Assembly: GCF_015706575.1 (NCBI RefSeq)
Contig: NW_024037058.1
Span: forward strand, 16,079,547 to 16,143,546
DNA length: 64,000 nucleotides
Reading direction: 5' to 3'
DNA from: Patiria miniata
Lineage: Eukaryota; Echinodermata; Asteroidea; Valvatida; Asterinidae
The position numbers were made by a program, and so were the translations under genes. Under the pieces are notes generated by a model that was given only the letters and a program-made list of their open reading frames with translations, searched no databases and had not been told where the DNA came from. Of the stretch, positions 32,721 through 44,569 are shown piece by piece (the first letter of the stretch is position 1; each line of letters begins with the position of its first letter).

Positions 32721-34084
32721 AAAGCCATGTCATCTTCATCTTTCAAATGTCTCTGTCAGTGGCCTCCCTCAAGTGTCCTCATCTTACCAATGAGGGGGTA
32801 CTTCAGCACAGCTCATTGGACAATAGGTTATGCGATTCTTAGTGGTAAAATGCCAACAGACATTATGGTTGATGCCAACGACCCTGTTTTACTCATTATT
32901 TGTATTGCCTTTTGAGAGCAAAATGGTGTTCAAATGGTGTTTTTTGGTTCAATACAAGTATTGTATTCAGTTACTGGTGCTTTGAAATATCATTGGTCTC
33001 AGTCTCTTCAACGTGAAATACGTGAACAAAAATTCAATTGTAGCCCAAGAGTCAAATGTAATTGTTACTGGGTGTATTTCACTATTGTACACTTATTATT
33101 TACAAAAGTGACAGTTGATTCCATATACAGTGATCAAAGACCAATAAACTTGTTTCAAGTACTTGCAAAAGAAAATATAAATCTGTTAGTTAAGTTGGTT
33201 TCTTTGTCTTTTGTCGCCAAAAATGTTGTCACAGTTATAGAAATGCATAGAACAATTTTTTTTTTAAATTTGTTGCAAAAATAAAATACCTGAATTATTC
33301 AAAGGTTGGTGAACATTTAATACAATGTATATCCGACATTAATATTTTGAATTGAGAACATGTGAATAACGACTTTTATTTTGAACGTATTTACTTACAT
33401 GTAATATAGAACTATATTCTTTTGATATGACAAATGTACAAATTTTGTTTTTGAACAACTGGAAAATATTTTCAATTGAGAAAGGTTTCAAGTGTTTTTT
33501 TTATGTTGTTATTTTGAGTAATGTTTTTAGTGTTGTAAAAAAAAATACAAATAAAACACTGGAAGTCACTGAGATGTTGAAATGAATAAACTGTGCAAGT
33601 TGTTACAAATAACGGATGTTTTTTGCTTTGTCTGTTGTGTTTTTTTTTCTCTGTTGATAAATATTCTTTTGATATGACAATATATTTATAAATATGCTTT
33701 TGATATAACAAATGTACAATTCATGTGTCAGAGTCATGAAAGTGAAAATGCATGTTCTACTAGAGAACACGCATCCTGGCCCAAATGATTCAAGTGTACA
33801 ATTGTTTCTTTCCTTCTCTTTTTCTCTCGTATAACCAACCAAAACCAAAAGTACTTATTAAATTTACGAGGTTCCGACATTTCTGACGAATCAAAAAGCT
33901 CGTACTACTGTGACCGGTCGACCCTGTTCGTCATATTTATTTCTGGTTTGTTTACAAGGTCCCTTACACTTGTGGAAGTTACGTGAGGAAAAAAATCGAC
34001 CCCCTAGGAGTATTTTTCATGTTATGGTTTCGGCTATAATGACGCACGTATTATCTCCCACACACTTATTAGCATATCGGACTG
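32721..34084. other. SFMBT-BTG intergenic DNA
   Basis: AT-rich. The word cttttgatatgacaaatgta occurs, complete or in part, near 33420, 33667 and 33699, showing a small local duplication. No gene seen. Confidence 0.45.
33143..33148 (+). terminator. Candidate poly(A) signal AATAAA downstream of SFMBT
   Basis: AATAAA at 33143-33148, with another at 33280-33285, about 2.2 kb past the SFMBT stop. The stretch between holds two inserted repeats, so the true 3' end could be earlier. Weak evidence. Confidence 0.25.
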
Positions 34085-34169
34085 TGATTGGTCGGCTATT
34101 AATTGACCTGACATCACTATATCAATTCCAGCATTTCGATTGGTCAAACAAGGCACGCGTCTGACGTCA
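34085..34169 (+). promoter_or_regulatory. Candidate BTG promoter: two inverted CCAAT boxes and a perfect CRE
   Basis: ATTGG at 34087-34091 and 34139-34143 (inverted CCAAT, each followed by TC) and the palindrome TGACGTCA at 34162-34169. NF-Y sites spaced about 50 bp apart next to a CRE are typical of inducible proximal promoters, and BTG genes are immediate-early-type genes (family knowledge). The transcription start would lie a little after 34170, giving a 5' UTR of about 500 nt that may contain an intron. Function is inferred. Confidence 0.5.
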
Positions 34170-34707
34170 CGAGATTACTTGTTAATTTACATACAATCCA
34201 GAGGCTTCACAGCTAGCTGCCTGCTCGGTCTTTCTGAGCGTTTGGTGTTTTCCGTAGCAGTTGGCCTCTAGTTCTGCTGTAAATATTGCTGCTTTTCTGT
34301 GTATTTTAGGACTCTTCCCTTGCTCAGGATGGCCTCTTCTTGTAAGTGCTGAATGTACAAAGAATTGGAGAGTGTTTCCCGATTTACGGAGAGATTTTCC
34401 GCGTTTCATCTTCTCAGTTTTCTCACCAAATGCTGTGTACGTACATGTATACCATACATAACAGGTTGTACAGTACACAATCAACACTGAACAATCCTGC
34501 AATAAAGCGCCAGGTAGGCCTACTGCCTTAGTGTACTCCCGAGCAAAATCGGAATTTTCTCACCATTTTCCCGGAGTCCTCCATGCTTGAAGGACGAGAC
34601 AACCATCCACGAATTATCAGTGAATGCTCCCAAGTAGTCACGGCTGATTCTTTGTTTTGACTTTGTACGCCATCATCGAACATTCCACCCGAAGAACATC
34701 ATTAATC

Positions 34708-35214
34708 ATGAAGACAGAAGTAACCTGTGCTGTCCACTTTCTGGTGAACTTTCTGCGTTCAAGCAGGGACTTGGGCCAGCAAACCGTCCGTCTTGAGAGG
34801 TTCTCCCAGATCCTGATCAACCTGGTGTGCGAGCACTACAAGTCCCACTGGTTCCCTGACAAGTCGTTCCGGGGAAGTGGTTACCGCTGTCTGCGAATCA
34901 ACGACATGCTGATGGATCCCCTGGTCGCCAAGGCGGGCCAATGCGTCAGCATTTCCTTGCAGGAGATGCAGCTACTGCTTCCCAACGAGTTGACGGTGTG
35001 GGTTGACCCGGGAGAGGTGTCCTACCGGATCGGAGAGGAAGGCTCCATCTGCGTCCTGTATGACGGTGCCACCCAAACTACCAGTGAGACGAAGCTCAGT
35101 GCCTTGGACTTGTTAAACTGCAAGATGCGGGCACGTCTGCGCAACCAGAACGTCTCCCGCCAGCATTTGGACACTGCAGACTTTAACCGAAATGACGTCA
35201 CCGTTCAGGCTTGA
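34708..35214 (+). CDS. BTG1/2: BTG1/BTG2-type antiproliferative protein
   Basis: Single uninterrupted coding exon of 168 aa. The start is ATG 34708 (product begins MKTEVTCAV); the frame is open for 17 codons upstream but has no earlier ATG. Box A is at about 44-64 (YKSHWFPDK...GSGYRCLRIN) and Box B at about 92-112 (PNELTVWVDPGEVSYRIGEE). Tyr59 and Trp98 match BTG2 Tyr65 and Trp103, which contact the CAF1/CNOT7 deadenylase (family knowledge). BTG proteins recruit CCR4-NOT to mRNAs and restrain proliferation, acting in cytoplasm and nucleus. The length is close to human BTG2 (158) and BTG1 (171), and the short tail after Box B rules out TOB. Human BTG1 and BTG2 have an intron inside this region; none is seen here. 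The protein looks intact. It lies 3.8 kb after SFMBT on the same strand, and their functions are unrelated. Confidence 0.95.
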   Translation: MKTEVTCAVHFLVNFLRSSRDLGQQTVRLERFSQILINLVCEHYKSHWFPDKSFRGSGYRCLRINDMLMDPLVAKAGQCVSISLQEMQLLLPNELTVWVDPGEVSYRIGEEGSICVLYDGATQTTSETKLSALDLLNCKMRARLRNQNVSRQHLDTADFNRNDVTVQA

Positions 35215-37075
35215 ATCAACCACTAAAAAAACACACGAAGAACTCTATGAAAACGGCTGGATTTTTACCAAAGTTTATGACCGCTTGAACCCGACAAAGG
35301 ACTGAAATGTATTCTGTGTTTATCGTTGAATTATTATAAAAAATGGATCAATCCTTTAATATTTTTTCTGACAAAATATAGATGCCAATATTTTTTTAAG
35401 TCCGGTGTGAATTGAGTGAAACTCCTGTTATTGAATTTTTTTGAGAAATTGTACCACCCGAGTTTTTATTAATTCCAGAATGTTATTGCCCGTTCATCAT
35501 GTTTATTGTCAGCTTCATCACTTAAAACAGTTCATTTTAGTTTTCCTCGTTCTTTTATTTTGATGTGCATTATACTTTGTAACATACACAACTCAACATG
35601 TCCAGGGTTTTGTAGCCTGTTTTTGTTAACAGACACTGTAAATGATCTTTCTACTAACTAGAACTTGATAATTGAAATACATGTACACTATATAAATACC
35701 AAAGGCTCTGTTGAGCTTGATCGTTAAATTTTAGTTTTTTGATTCATTGGGTTTTTTTTTAACTTGTATATCAGAACCAAATATCTGTGACAAGAAAAAG
35801 CAGCTGGTAGGTTAAAAAAATGTGGATTTTTCCGTCAAGAAAAAGGCCAGAAATTGTATTTCTTCGTGTTTTAGAATGACATCTACCTCCTATACACCGG
35901 ATATGCAACAGTCTAGGGACTTTATCCTTCAAAGTTTTGCCATATTTAAAAAAAAAAACGGTGTGTTACTAATGATGTGCTAACTGGGCTCATTGTTTGT
36001 GGACCTTCCTTCATTAGATTTCAATGCTACTGTTGTCGTCATGATCACAAAGTCAGATAATTACATGAGTATTTATGAGGCACGCATTATCTGTACCCAA
36101 TTTACACGGTTATGCCATATGCTGTAAATGGCATACACTTTTGGATTTAAGTCATTTTTATCAATAATCCAGCGTTTGGAAATTTCTGCTTTTCTATCGT
36201 AAAGACAACGAGTGGAACTGATTCTTATTTGTAAAAACGATTCAACACCTTTGCCATAGATTTCAAACAGCATATTTTGATCAATGGGATGTCCCCCAAA
36301 AAAACCAAGTAGTGCATATTTATAAATTGCCAAGACTGCCAACCAAATGGTTGCCAAGTTGTACACTACATGTACTAGGTTTTCATGAAAAAAGGGTAAC
36401 CGTCTCTATCGAGAATCATGGATGAAAAAGTCAACTGATCCAAAATGCAGGTACTACTATCAGATTTGTTTTTACTAAAAAAATTGTCTTGTCAGTAAAA
36501 TGTTGAAACTGCTTACATTTGCAGATCTGTAGCACTATCAGACTATCAGTGATATGAGTTGACAATATGACTTCACTGAGCTGTGTCGAGCACAAAAGAT
36601 ATTGTAAAGTTTTCACTTCCGTCCTTGTGAATGGGCGCTGAATGTAAATTTCTGCAGAATTATTGAAGTCACATTGTATTTTCCTACAGCAAGCCAGTAC
36701 CTTTTTGAGGTGAGACCAAAGCATTTGCATAACGCATATCATAGCATTTTGTGAGTCATCGAAACACTGGCACAAGCCTTGCTGTAAAAAAAAAATGTAA
36801 AGTCAAAGTACATGTACAGACATATTTTAAGCGACTTTGATAACTCACTGGCTTGTTTCTGTGTAACAGCTACAAGTACATGTATAATGTAAATGCCTAT
36901 AAATTTATGGTCTATTTTGATATGGTGCTTTTTTCCCCTAACGGTTTCTGGTTACTTTGTAACACAGTGCGATTTAAAAGGCAGCAATTTGTATGTTTTG
37001 TCAGAAAAACTATTTGAGATCTATTCTAATTTGAATTTTTGTGTTTGTAATAAATGTGTTCACTAATATCAAGCA
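35215..37075 (+). other. Probable BTG 3' UTR
   Basis: AT-rich, without a coding signal, tandem repeat or long inverted repeat. ATTTA pentamers are scattered through it, as in unstable mRNAs. It ends near the AATAAA at 37049, which is followed by a GT-rich stretch. The extent is inferred. Confidence 0.45.
37049..37054 (+). terminator. Candidate BTG poly(A) signal AATAAA
   Basis: Canonical AATAAA about 1.8 kb after the BTG stop, followed within 60 nt by a GT-rich stretch (attgtgtgcatg) that could be the downstream element. Confidence 0.45.
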
Positions 37076-37600
37076 TTGAAAAAAAAATTGTGAATTGTGT
37101 GCATGTTTAATTTCTTGTTTATAAATATGGATGCCATCTTGTCCAAAAGACTGGTTTTTGGAAATGTCCATTTAAATTAATAATACGGTATGTTATTGTT
37201 CAGGTTATGTTTTTTTCCATGGGAGGGGGGTTTATACCTTGTATTTTTTAATAACATTCCATCAGAGATTTTATTGTAAGGGTCACTCGCATTAAGGATA
37301 CCATGTCATTGTTTTGTGTCCAAGTTGTCCAAATCTGTCGGCCAGTTGAAGCAAAAACACCTGATATTGTCGGTGGAATATCCTGCAGGTCTATACTACT
37401 TGGGATTCCTTGATAAGGTTCCTTGAATTCCTGCGACCACAGGGGCCGAAACCATGGAGAGTCACCATGCACGAAACGAGCTAAGCAGTAAGAATCTGCT
37501 TGCCAAAAGGGAGACAACAGTATCAGCCAAATTTTCAAGCAATGTTGTAAAGTTAGAGTGTTTCCCTGTCAATATTTGTGCTAAGCAATGTTTTCAGTTC

Positions 37601-37790
37601 GGCAACTGGCGTATCGGGCCCAGGTGTTTACAATAATCCCAGCGCCCTCGGGCCGACGTCTCAGGTCGATCTGACCACTGCTCTGGCACGATTTGACCCA
37701 CAGCTGATCGAGCCTCAAGCTAGTACAGGCCAAGCCCCCCCCCCCCCCCCCCCGCAATCCAAGGACAAACCTGTTTTTGTCGCCCCGAAA
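37601..37790 (+). CDS. Orphan exon-like ORF, Pro/Ser/Gln-rich
   Basis: After a plausible acceptor (gttttcag, ending about 37597) one frame reads SATGVSGPGVYNNPSALGP, then VDLTTALARFDPQLIEPQ, a proline run from a C tract at 37735-37754, and KDKPVFVAPK. The third-position pattern and composition look protein-like and the other two frames stop quickly. I recognise no family and no good donor; GTCTGT at 37790 is weak. It could be an isolated exon of an unseen gene, an alternative 3' exon of BTG, or chance. Confidence 0.25.
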
Positions 37791-38854
37791 GTCTGTACAA
37801 CTTTTTTCTTTTACGACGCTTTTGTTATTATTAGGGACCGTCAGCGAAACTCTGGGAGTCTGTTCACTCGGACTTGTCTGGACTTGTTTACTTAGAATTG
37901 TATGTCCTTGAAGATAATAATTAAAATGTATCGATTAAGGTAAAATGCAGCTACGATTGAGAATGAGTGGAGAATTACTGGACTATTCCATTACCTGTTT
38001 ATGTTTGCGTTTTTATATTTATTTTCTCAACAACTTCAGAAAAAGCTTTTAGGTTGTTTTCAAAGAGTCAATCGCCGAGTGTCAAATTCTTTCATTCTGT
38101 TTGCCTTTTTTAAGCCCTTCGATTTTCCTTCAGGTTTTTAAAAGAATGCTCAACTTGAGACCTAGATGAATTGTTACCAAAACAGAGGTATTTATGAAGA
38201 TTACAGGGATATTTCCAAGCAACAGATCAAGAGCCATATTCCAAGAAATATCCGTGCATGATGCATGTCAATATGTTGTGTACGTTCATGCCCAGTGCAA
38301 GTCTATTGATACTGTGCATTATTAGGCCTATTGTTGACAAATCCAAACTCCACTATGCTTCTGAACACAAAGCGATCGGTGCCGTGAAAAGCAAGATAAT
38401 GGGCATCCGGGAAGGGATCGGTCATTGTTATGTTGTGAAGGGGGTTTTATCTGGAAATCCTCGTTCTTTTTATTTTCAGGGGGAAGGGGATTTATGTATA
38501 GGCCTATCTTGTGTTTGGAGCTTTGCTTTTATCCCAGTACTGAGAAATAATCAATAATGAACCAACAATACGAATTGTCGTAATTGTCAAGAAAAGTCAA
38601 CGAATCCACCTATAGCTAGTTGCCATCATTGTCAGAGTGGTTGTATCTGAAAGGATGGTTAATAATTTTCACTGTTATCTACACCTGCACCTCTGCAGTC
38701 ATGAATGAGCAACATTCAGGTTTCAAAACATAATTACAATACAAACCTTCCTTTTTGGCAAATTGGTCTAATTTAGCACTAAAGCATGAGCTGTGAATGG
38801 GAAAACTACATCTAAGTTTCTACTTGAGCATTTGTACTTGGTGTAGCAGTAATT
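37791..38854. other. BTG-IPPK intergenic DNA, nothing seen
   Basis: No repeat pair or credible coding exon recognised. Confidence 0.4.
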
Positions 38855-39152
38855 AATGCGCCTATCAATTGTTCCCCCCCCCCCGGCTGCCCCACCCAAG
38901 ACGTGGGGATTGTCACTTTTGAAGTGACAAAATCCCCACCCCTCGGGCAAAATTTAATTGACAATCCCCGACCATGCCCTGACATACATACTAGGGGCCC
39001 ACTAGTAAATGCATTTCCATGTAGCATGCCAATGGTAACAATGTAATTTGAGTGACCAAAATCCCCACCCTGGGGCATGAAAAATGTGACCAAATCCCAA
39101 CATCGGACCTGGGGCTGCAAGGGGGGGGGGGGGGACATTCGATAGGCGCGTA
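38855..39152. mobile_element. Fold-back element with C/G-run ends
   Basis: Inverted ends gcgcctatcaattgtt, a C run and ggctgcccc on the left; ggggctgcaa, a G run and gacattcgataggcgc on the right. Inside, gtggggattgtcacttttga pairs with aatccccac words. About 300 bp. Confidence 0.75.
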
Positions 39153-39594
39153 ACAATCAAATGTATTATGCAAAGTTGCAGTTTGATTTTAGAGACTATC
39201 ACTGGGGAAAATAATGCCCAAGAACTCAAAGGGTTCGGGCTGCATGTATACACAGTGCACAGCAAAATATAGGCTGGGCTGACCAATCACAAGTACATCA
39301 TACAACTACAAGACCGCTCTTGATGGTCGATGAAAGATAATGGACTAATTAATGAATTGTCTTATCCAGAAAATTCTGCACATTCACCTACATGCTGTCA
39401 TCACAATGATGGCATTCATTTTGCCTTCAAGTCCATCCGACCCGACAAGCACAGTGCAGTGGTCAATTCTGACAAATTTGTCAGGTCCACTTAATTACAA
39501 AACTTGTAATTAAGCCAGAGTCTGACAATAGTAAATAGGAAATGTTATCTTTGTCTATAGGTGCAATGTGTAGTAGTAGCAACAAAATTAGTAT

Positions 39595-39912
39595 TAACCC
39601 TCCTATGCAAACATACAGTCTGTGCCAAGTTGTTTTCAACAGTTAAGAGCTCCCATCAGCCTACATAAAACAGGATTGACTGCCTGTGACTGTTTATGTA
39701 ACTTGCTACAGCTATGCTTTGACTGTAGGTGATTGATAAGACAGCTGTGCCACCAGTTTCCTGCTCCTGTCTGTTGACTGAATTTGACTAGTCAGAGTGT
39801 TTGCTTAAGATATGATCTGACTGTTTGACTAGCCTGTGTAAAAGGCATGACGGGGGAAGTGGATGGAATTTTTTGACTGTCTGTGACTGTTTAAACAGTA
39901 GGAGGGCTACGT
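39595..39912. mobile_element. TTAA-flanked piggyBac-type MITE (CCCTCCTATGC ends)
   Basis: Begins ttaaccctcctatgcaaaca and ends tttaaacagtaggagggcta. The same element, reversed and interrupted, spans 47113-48961. The shared inside words include cttaactgttgaaaac and gactgtctgtgactgttt. Confidence 0.75.
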
Positions 39913-41398
39913 ATACTACTAGTACCCAATATCCAACAAGGTGTCTTCAGCAAAAAAAGCTCAGGCTGCAAGAAGTAGGCCTACATTCAAAATGTAGCAA
40001 GTGTATACACAGTGCATTGCAAGACAGTGGCTGACTGACCATCCACGTTCAAGACACACAAAAAATGAAATCCATCCATAGAGTGAATCCTACTTGTCAT
40101 GGTGTTCGATTTTAAGCTAAGATGAGAAATCGGAAAGATGCTGAATGAGGAGGGGCAATTCTCTTGAAACAAAAAATACAGGAACAATGTCAGCAAACAC
40201 ACATTTATTTTCCTCTACACTCTGTTTTTAAAAAAATATACATTGTACAGTATATGAGGATAAAACATATACCATTTGCCTGGTAGAAAAGTTAGCATTA
40301 CACGGAACACAGAATGTACAAAATAAACACAAAGAGGTTTTGTGATGAAACAACAATAATACTGCTTCACAGTTGCATTATTCATGTTAATGCTGGGGTA
40401 CAAAATTATACTTTTCAGTTCTTTTTGGGCATCTCAATTTCCAGTTTATGTAATACTTTACTTTAAAAAAAACCCAACAATTTGACTGTTGCAAACTAAT
40501 TTTCTGAAATGAACTAACATTTAAAAGCCAGTGGCGTTAGCCCCCCAAAAATTTTGTCTAGCCCCCCCAAAATAAATTCCGTAAAAAAGATTTTGCATTA
40601 GCAAAAAGAAGGATTGTGATGTACATGCGAACGGTCTCCCCCTAAAGAAATAGTCGTGACAAGGGTGCATTTGTAGTTAATATAGTGTGAATGATTTTAG
40701 GATTTTATTGGCGCTCCCCATTGAAAATATGGCATGACCCCCCCCCCCCCTATACGTGTGATGGGCACTCAGGCTAGTGATGGATACCAGAACCGTCACC
40801 AGAATTTCAAAATTGGATTGGTATAAATAGTTAAACACAATTTAAGAGTTCAATAAAGCCAAAACTGTGTAGTAAAGAAATACCTGTTATTCTGTGAATG
40901 TTCTATAAGTTTTTCATAATTTTTTTTTCAAACAGATATACAGCATGTTGAAAATAAATTCTTCATGTAATTGTTACAATCGTAAACATGTCACCCTTGG
41001 CAAAATTACACACCGGGCAACACAATTTCAGACAGGATAAGTAGATATATAAAAGCTAGCTTTTTGGAAAAGCAGTCTCACTTTTGTTGACAAACTATTC
41101 TGGCCATCGTTTCTTTCAGAGCAAATGTTCTTCATGGAAGAGATAAATAAATCACATGGGGTTATCCACAAACCTCGTTCTTGTTCAAACTTACACTGGC
41201 CATCGAGTAGGCTGAGCAATCTAGACAGAGTATGACAATTTTTCGAAACAATTATACCAGACAAAAGGAACTAATTCTTGTCATGTACAAAAAGCTTATT
41301 AATACTGAGGTAACTTGTCATACTATTTGATACTTTTCACAAAGTTTTCTGTGACAAAAGATTTAAATCAATCCCCATGTTACAATCTACAAAAGCCT
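39913..41398. other. BTG-IPPK intergenic DNA with C runs
   Basis: Contains two C-run segments (40542-40575, 40737-40751). No gene or delimited element seen. Confidence 0.4.
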
Positions 41399-41840
41399 GC
41401 TAAATGCAACAGAAAGCAACAATAGCAAAAATGTGTTGCATACTGTTGCATTTACCAGGCGATTCCCATATGTGGTTGTATCTTGTTGCATTTAGCATAG
41501 TGCCAAGGCTGATACAACAGAATCCACTGTCACATTTTGCTGCAACAGTGGTAACAAGTTGTTGCAGACTGTTGCATTTAGTAGTCAACTCAAGTCCCAA
41601 GCTTTGTTGCATCTTGTTGCATTTAGTAGGGTAAACATGGTAAATGCCCATAGTACCAAGGCTGATACAACAGAATCCACTGTTGCAGTTTGTTGCATTT
41701 TGCATGGTAACTGCAGTGTCATGGCTAATGTGTACTGGGTTCACTGTGCAATGCAACAGAATCCACTGTTGCAGTGTGTTGCATTTAGCAGGGTTCTCAT
41801 TTCAACCGTCTTGGATATTGTTGCATATTGTTGATGTTGG
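41399..41840. repeat. Degenerate minisatellite built on TTGTTGCATTTAG
   Basis: The word ttgttgcattta or a close variant recurs at irregular spacing of roughly 60-90 bp, with gctgatacaacagaatccac repeated at about 41510, 41662 and, in part, 41752. Words occur in both orientations. Confidence 0.75.
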
Positions 41841-42395
41841 ACATCTAACAGGTACACAAAGAAAACCTGATGAGGGTTAGGGCATTAAAGAGTCCATGAA
41901 ATGAATAGAACATTTTCAATGAAATCCATGTAATGCACCATATTGTCTCCATTATGTGTCCATTTTATAGTTGAATTGCCACTTTTGAAGTGTGTTGCAA
42001 GGTCATTTTGTTCTCATGCATATACAAATTTCCATATTCATGAGCAAATTGGTGACAGCTTTATAGATTTTTTAGTAGTGAAATTCATTTTGGGGTTGTC
42101 CATAAGAAAAAGGTTCAGCAAAAACTCTTACAGTAAACTACTATAAAGTTCACTTTGCAAAAGCCAACTCCTCAAAACTGGGAGTGTCTGACATGGTATC
42201 ACAACAACAGCGCCCTCATGTGTCAGGACAATTGCATGGACAGTAAACAAGCCAAAGAGAAAATGTGAACAGATGTTTTAGTGTGAAAACATGTACATAC
42301 ATACCCAAGTAGTTCCAAGTATTATACATACCCAAGTAATAAAAATGTACAAATGTAATAAACAGCTCCAATTTCCAAGTAACAAAGCCAGGCTT
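41841..42395. other. Intergenic DNA, nothing seen
   Basis: AT-rich. One acagcgccctcatgtg word near 42207 resembles one near 22680, suggesting an old shared repeat that I cannot delimit. Confidence 0.35.
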
Positions 42396-42537
42396 TTAAT
42401 AAGCCTATGTACTGATGATGTCACACTTTGCTTACATGTGCACTTTCCTATGGAGCCAGTGGGGCCCACGGTCCACTGAGCACCATAGGAAAGCACACAT
42501 GTAAACATAGTGTGACGTCACTAGTACAGAGGCTTAC
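42396..42537. mobile_element. Short fold-back element, about 65-bp arms
   Basis: Left words aagcctatgtact, gtcacac, ttacatgtg, ctttcctatgg; right words ccataggaaagcacacatgt and gtgtgacgtcactagtacag aggctt are their complements. Only about 12 bp separates the arms. Confidence 0.85.
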
Positions 42538-43515
42538 TCAGTTGTTTTTTTTCCCTTTTAAAAGGTACGTAGGTTCATTTGCTTATTGTACTTTTTGTTT
42601 TGTTTGAAGCAACAAAATTGCTCTAAAATTCCAGTAGGTTGTATAACACCTAACCTATGGAAGATTGAGCTCAGTGGATACTATACATTTTGGGGGGAAA
42701 AACGGGCAAAACACATGCACAATATTTTGGGGGGGTTTTGTAATGCGAATCCATTGTTTATACATGTAAAAAAAATAAAAAAATAAAAAAGTGTGCCTAT
42801 GCAAATCAACTCCAATTGTTATTTTCTTCCAAATGATACCATTTTAAGCAGAATGATTTCACAGGGGATTTGATACCAGTCCTATCTTCACTTTGAGCAA
42901 GGATTTTCTCATGAAATCAGTACGCCTGTTTCTGGGTAATAACAAACGTTCCTACGTGCCTTTAAAAGTTTACATTATTTTCAGTTAATGGCGGTTGACC
43001 TTATAATGTTGACCCCAAAAAGTATATTACAGTTGACAAAACCGATTGCACTTTGTATCAAATACTAAACAAAGTCACACAGTACATGTGTACATGTATT
43101 TGCCGTGTAGTCAAAAATAAAAGGGTATAAATTATACATCAGGTAAACAGATTTCCACAACGGTAAAAAAAAACATAGTATAAACTTATGCATTACTGTT
43201 TTGTACATGTTCTCTTGGATACATCAATAATATATAAACGCTACACTACAAAACTTATAAGCCAATTCCATATCCTAACTGCAAATGTTGACATCCAGAT
43301 TTCAGAATATTCACTTTCGTAATAAACACGGCAGATAAATGTGCACATTTCTTCAATGTGCACATTGTGAGCAATGGTAAAAAGCTGCAAATTTCAGGTT
43401 ATCGAAAAGAGGAAGTAAATATATTTCTCAAGAAAAATGTAACAAAACACAACAAAAGTACTATGACATGGCATAGGACATTTTGAAATTTCTTTTATTA
43501 GGCCAAAAAAAAAAT
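42538..43515. other. Intergenic DNA, nothing seen
   Basis: AT-rich, with short G and A runs. No gene seen. A TTTATT at about 43495 could be a distant minus-strand poly(A) signal for IPPK. Confidence 0.35.
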
Positions 43516-43862
43516 ATTCGGTCTCTGGTCAGACCAAAGTTCCGGAATTGACGCGGCCACGCGGCTTTTTTTTTTTTTTTCATTTTTTTTTTTTTTCTTC
43601 AGCTTGGATTGTACAGACAAGGTGGGTACTATTTTGCTTTTTTTGGTGTCCTCATGTACATTGGTGGCCTCCATAATTTGCCTTGGTGCTTTCGATCATT
43701 TGCCTTGGTGCAATTTCCCATTCCTTGGTGCTCTTTGTTAAAAAAAATTGAGGAGGTGCGGAAATAGAGGGCGCTGTTGGAGCTACCGCGGAACATTTTG
43801 GAAAAAAAAAAGATCGACGCGCATGCTTAAAATCGACGCGCGCGCTGACCAGAGACCGACTT
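43516..43862. mobile_element. MITE family G, copy 2
   Basis: Ends ttcggtctctggtcag and (complement) agtcggtctctggtcagcgc. Near-identical to 29728-30077, including ccttggtgctctttg and gagggcgctgttggagctac. Confidence 0.9.
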
Positions 43863-44281
43863 ATTTTTTTTTTTGGCGTTAATTTAAGATTTTTTTTTTT
43901 TTTTTCCAATTTTTCTGTAACGTTAATTTTATGAGTTTCTTGCATGGCTGATATATATTCCGGAGAGAAAATTAACAAATATTAATGCAAGCACACTTAA
44001 AGATGGAATGTCAAACTGGCTTATTCAATGCCCGGTGATGTCACTGGGTTTAGTACCATGGTTACCGACTCCGAATACGACAGTACAAATCCACTGCAAA
44101 AGACATAATGCTTAGCTACCTACCAACAAATAATACATGACGGCACATGGGAGGCTGGGGGTGGGAATGGGAGGCAAATGCAAGTCGGTGGGCCTGCTCT
44201 GGGTTCTAGGAGGGGGGGGGGGAGAAAGGGGCTTGGAGCGGTGTACTGGATATATCCAACCGCTGTTCAGCCTCAGTGTAT
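43863..44281. other. Intergenic DNA, T runs and G-rich stretch
   Basis: Two T runs, then a G-rich stretch around 44148-44224. Nothing else recognised. Confidence 0.4.
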
Positions 44282-44546
44282 GAGCTCCATGCGCAAGTAC
44301 CCCCTCAACGGTCAGAAAGGGAGAGTTGGTGGAGACCACTGGGAGACAACCTTTGAATGCATTGCCGATGACGCTTGATGGTCACACGAATATGCTATGG
44401 CTTTGTGCACATTCACAATGTCATAAGTCATGCGTACTTCACGTAATACGTGCACAAACCAGGATGCGCAGGCGTTGTTGTGTCATGTGCACTGGGCTCT
44501 CAAAAGTGGTAAAAAAGCGCCCTCTTTAGTTTGTGCACGGATCGCA
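44282..44546. mobile_element. MITE family B, copy 2
   Basis: gagctccatgcgcaagtacc ccctcaacgg near the left and gctctcaaaagtggtaaaaa, gtgcacgg near the right match 11447-11785. The middle is diverged. Confidence 0.7.
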
Positions 44547-44569
44547 TTGGGACATCAAGCAGAGTTGAA

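Noticed and set aside
1039-35214. SFMBT, BTG and IPPK as a functional gene cluster
   Set aside because: Their known roles (chromatin repression, mRNA deadenylation, InsP6 synthesis) do not form one pathway and there is no shared regulatory motif in sight.
37668-37700. A PAM2-like motif (LTTALARFDP), which would link the orphan ORF to TOB-type BTG proteins
   Set aside because: The L-x6-F-x-P spacing fits, but the conserved Ala at the fifth position is Leu, and no transcript links it to BTG.
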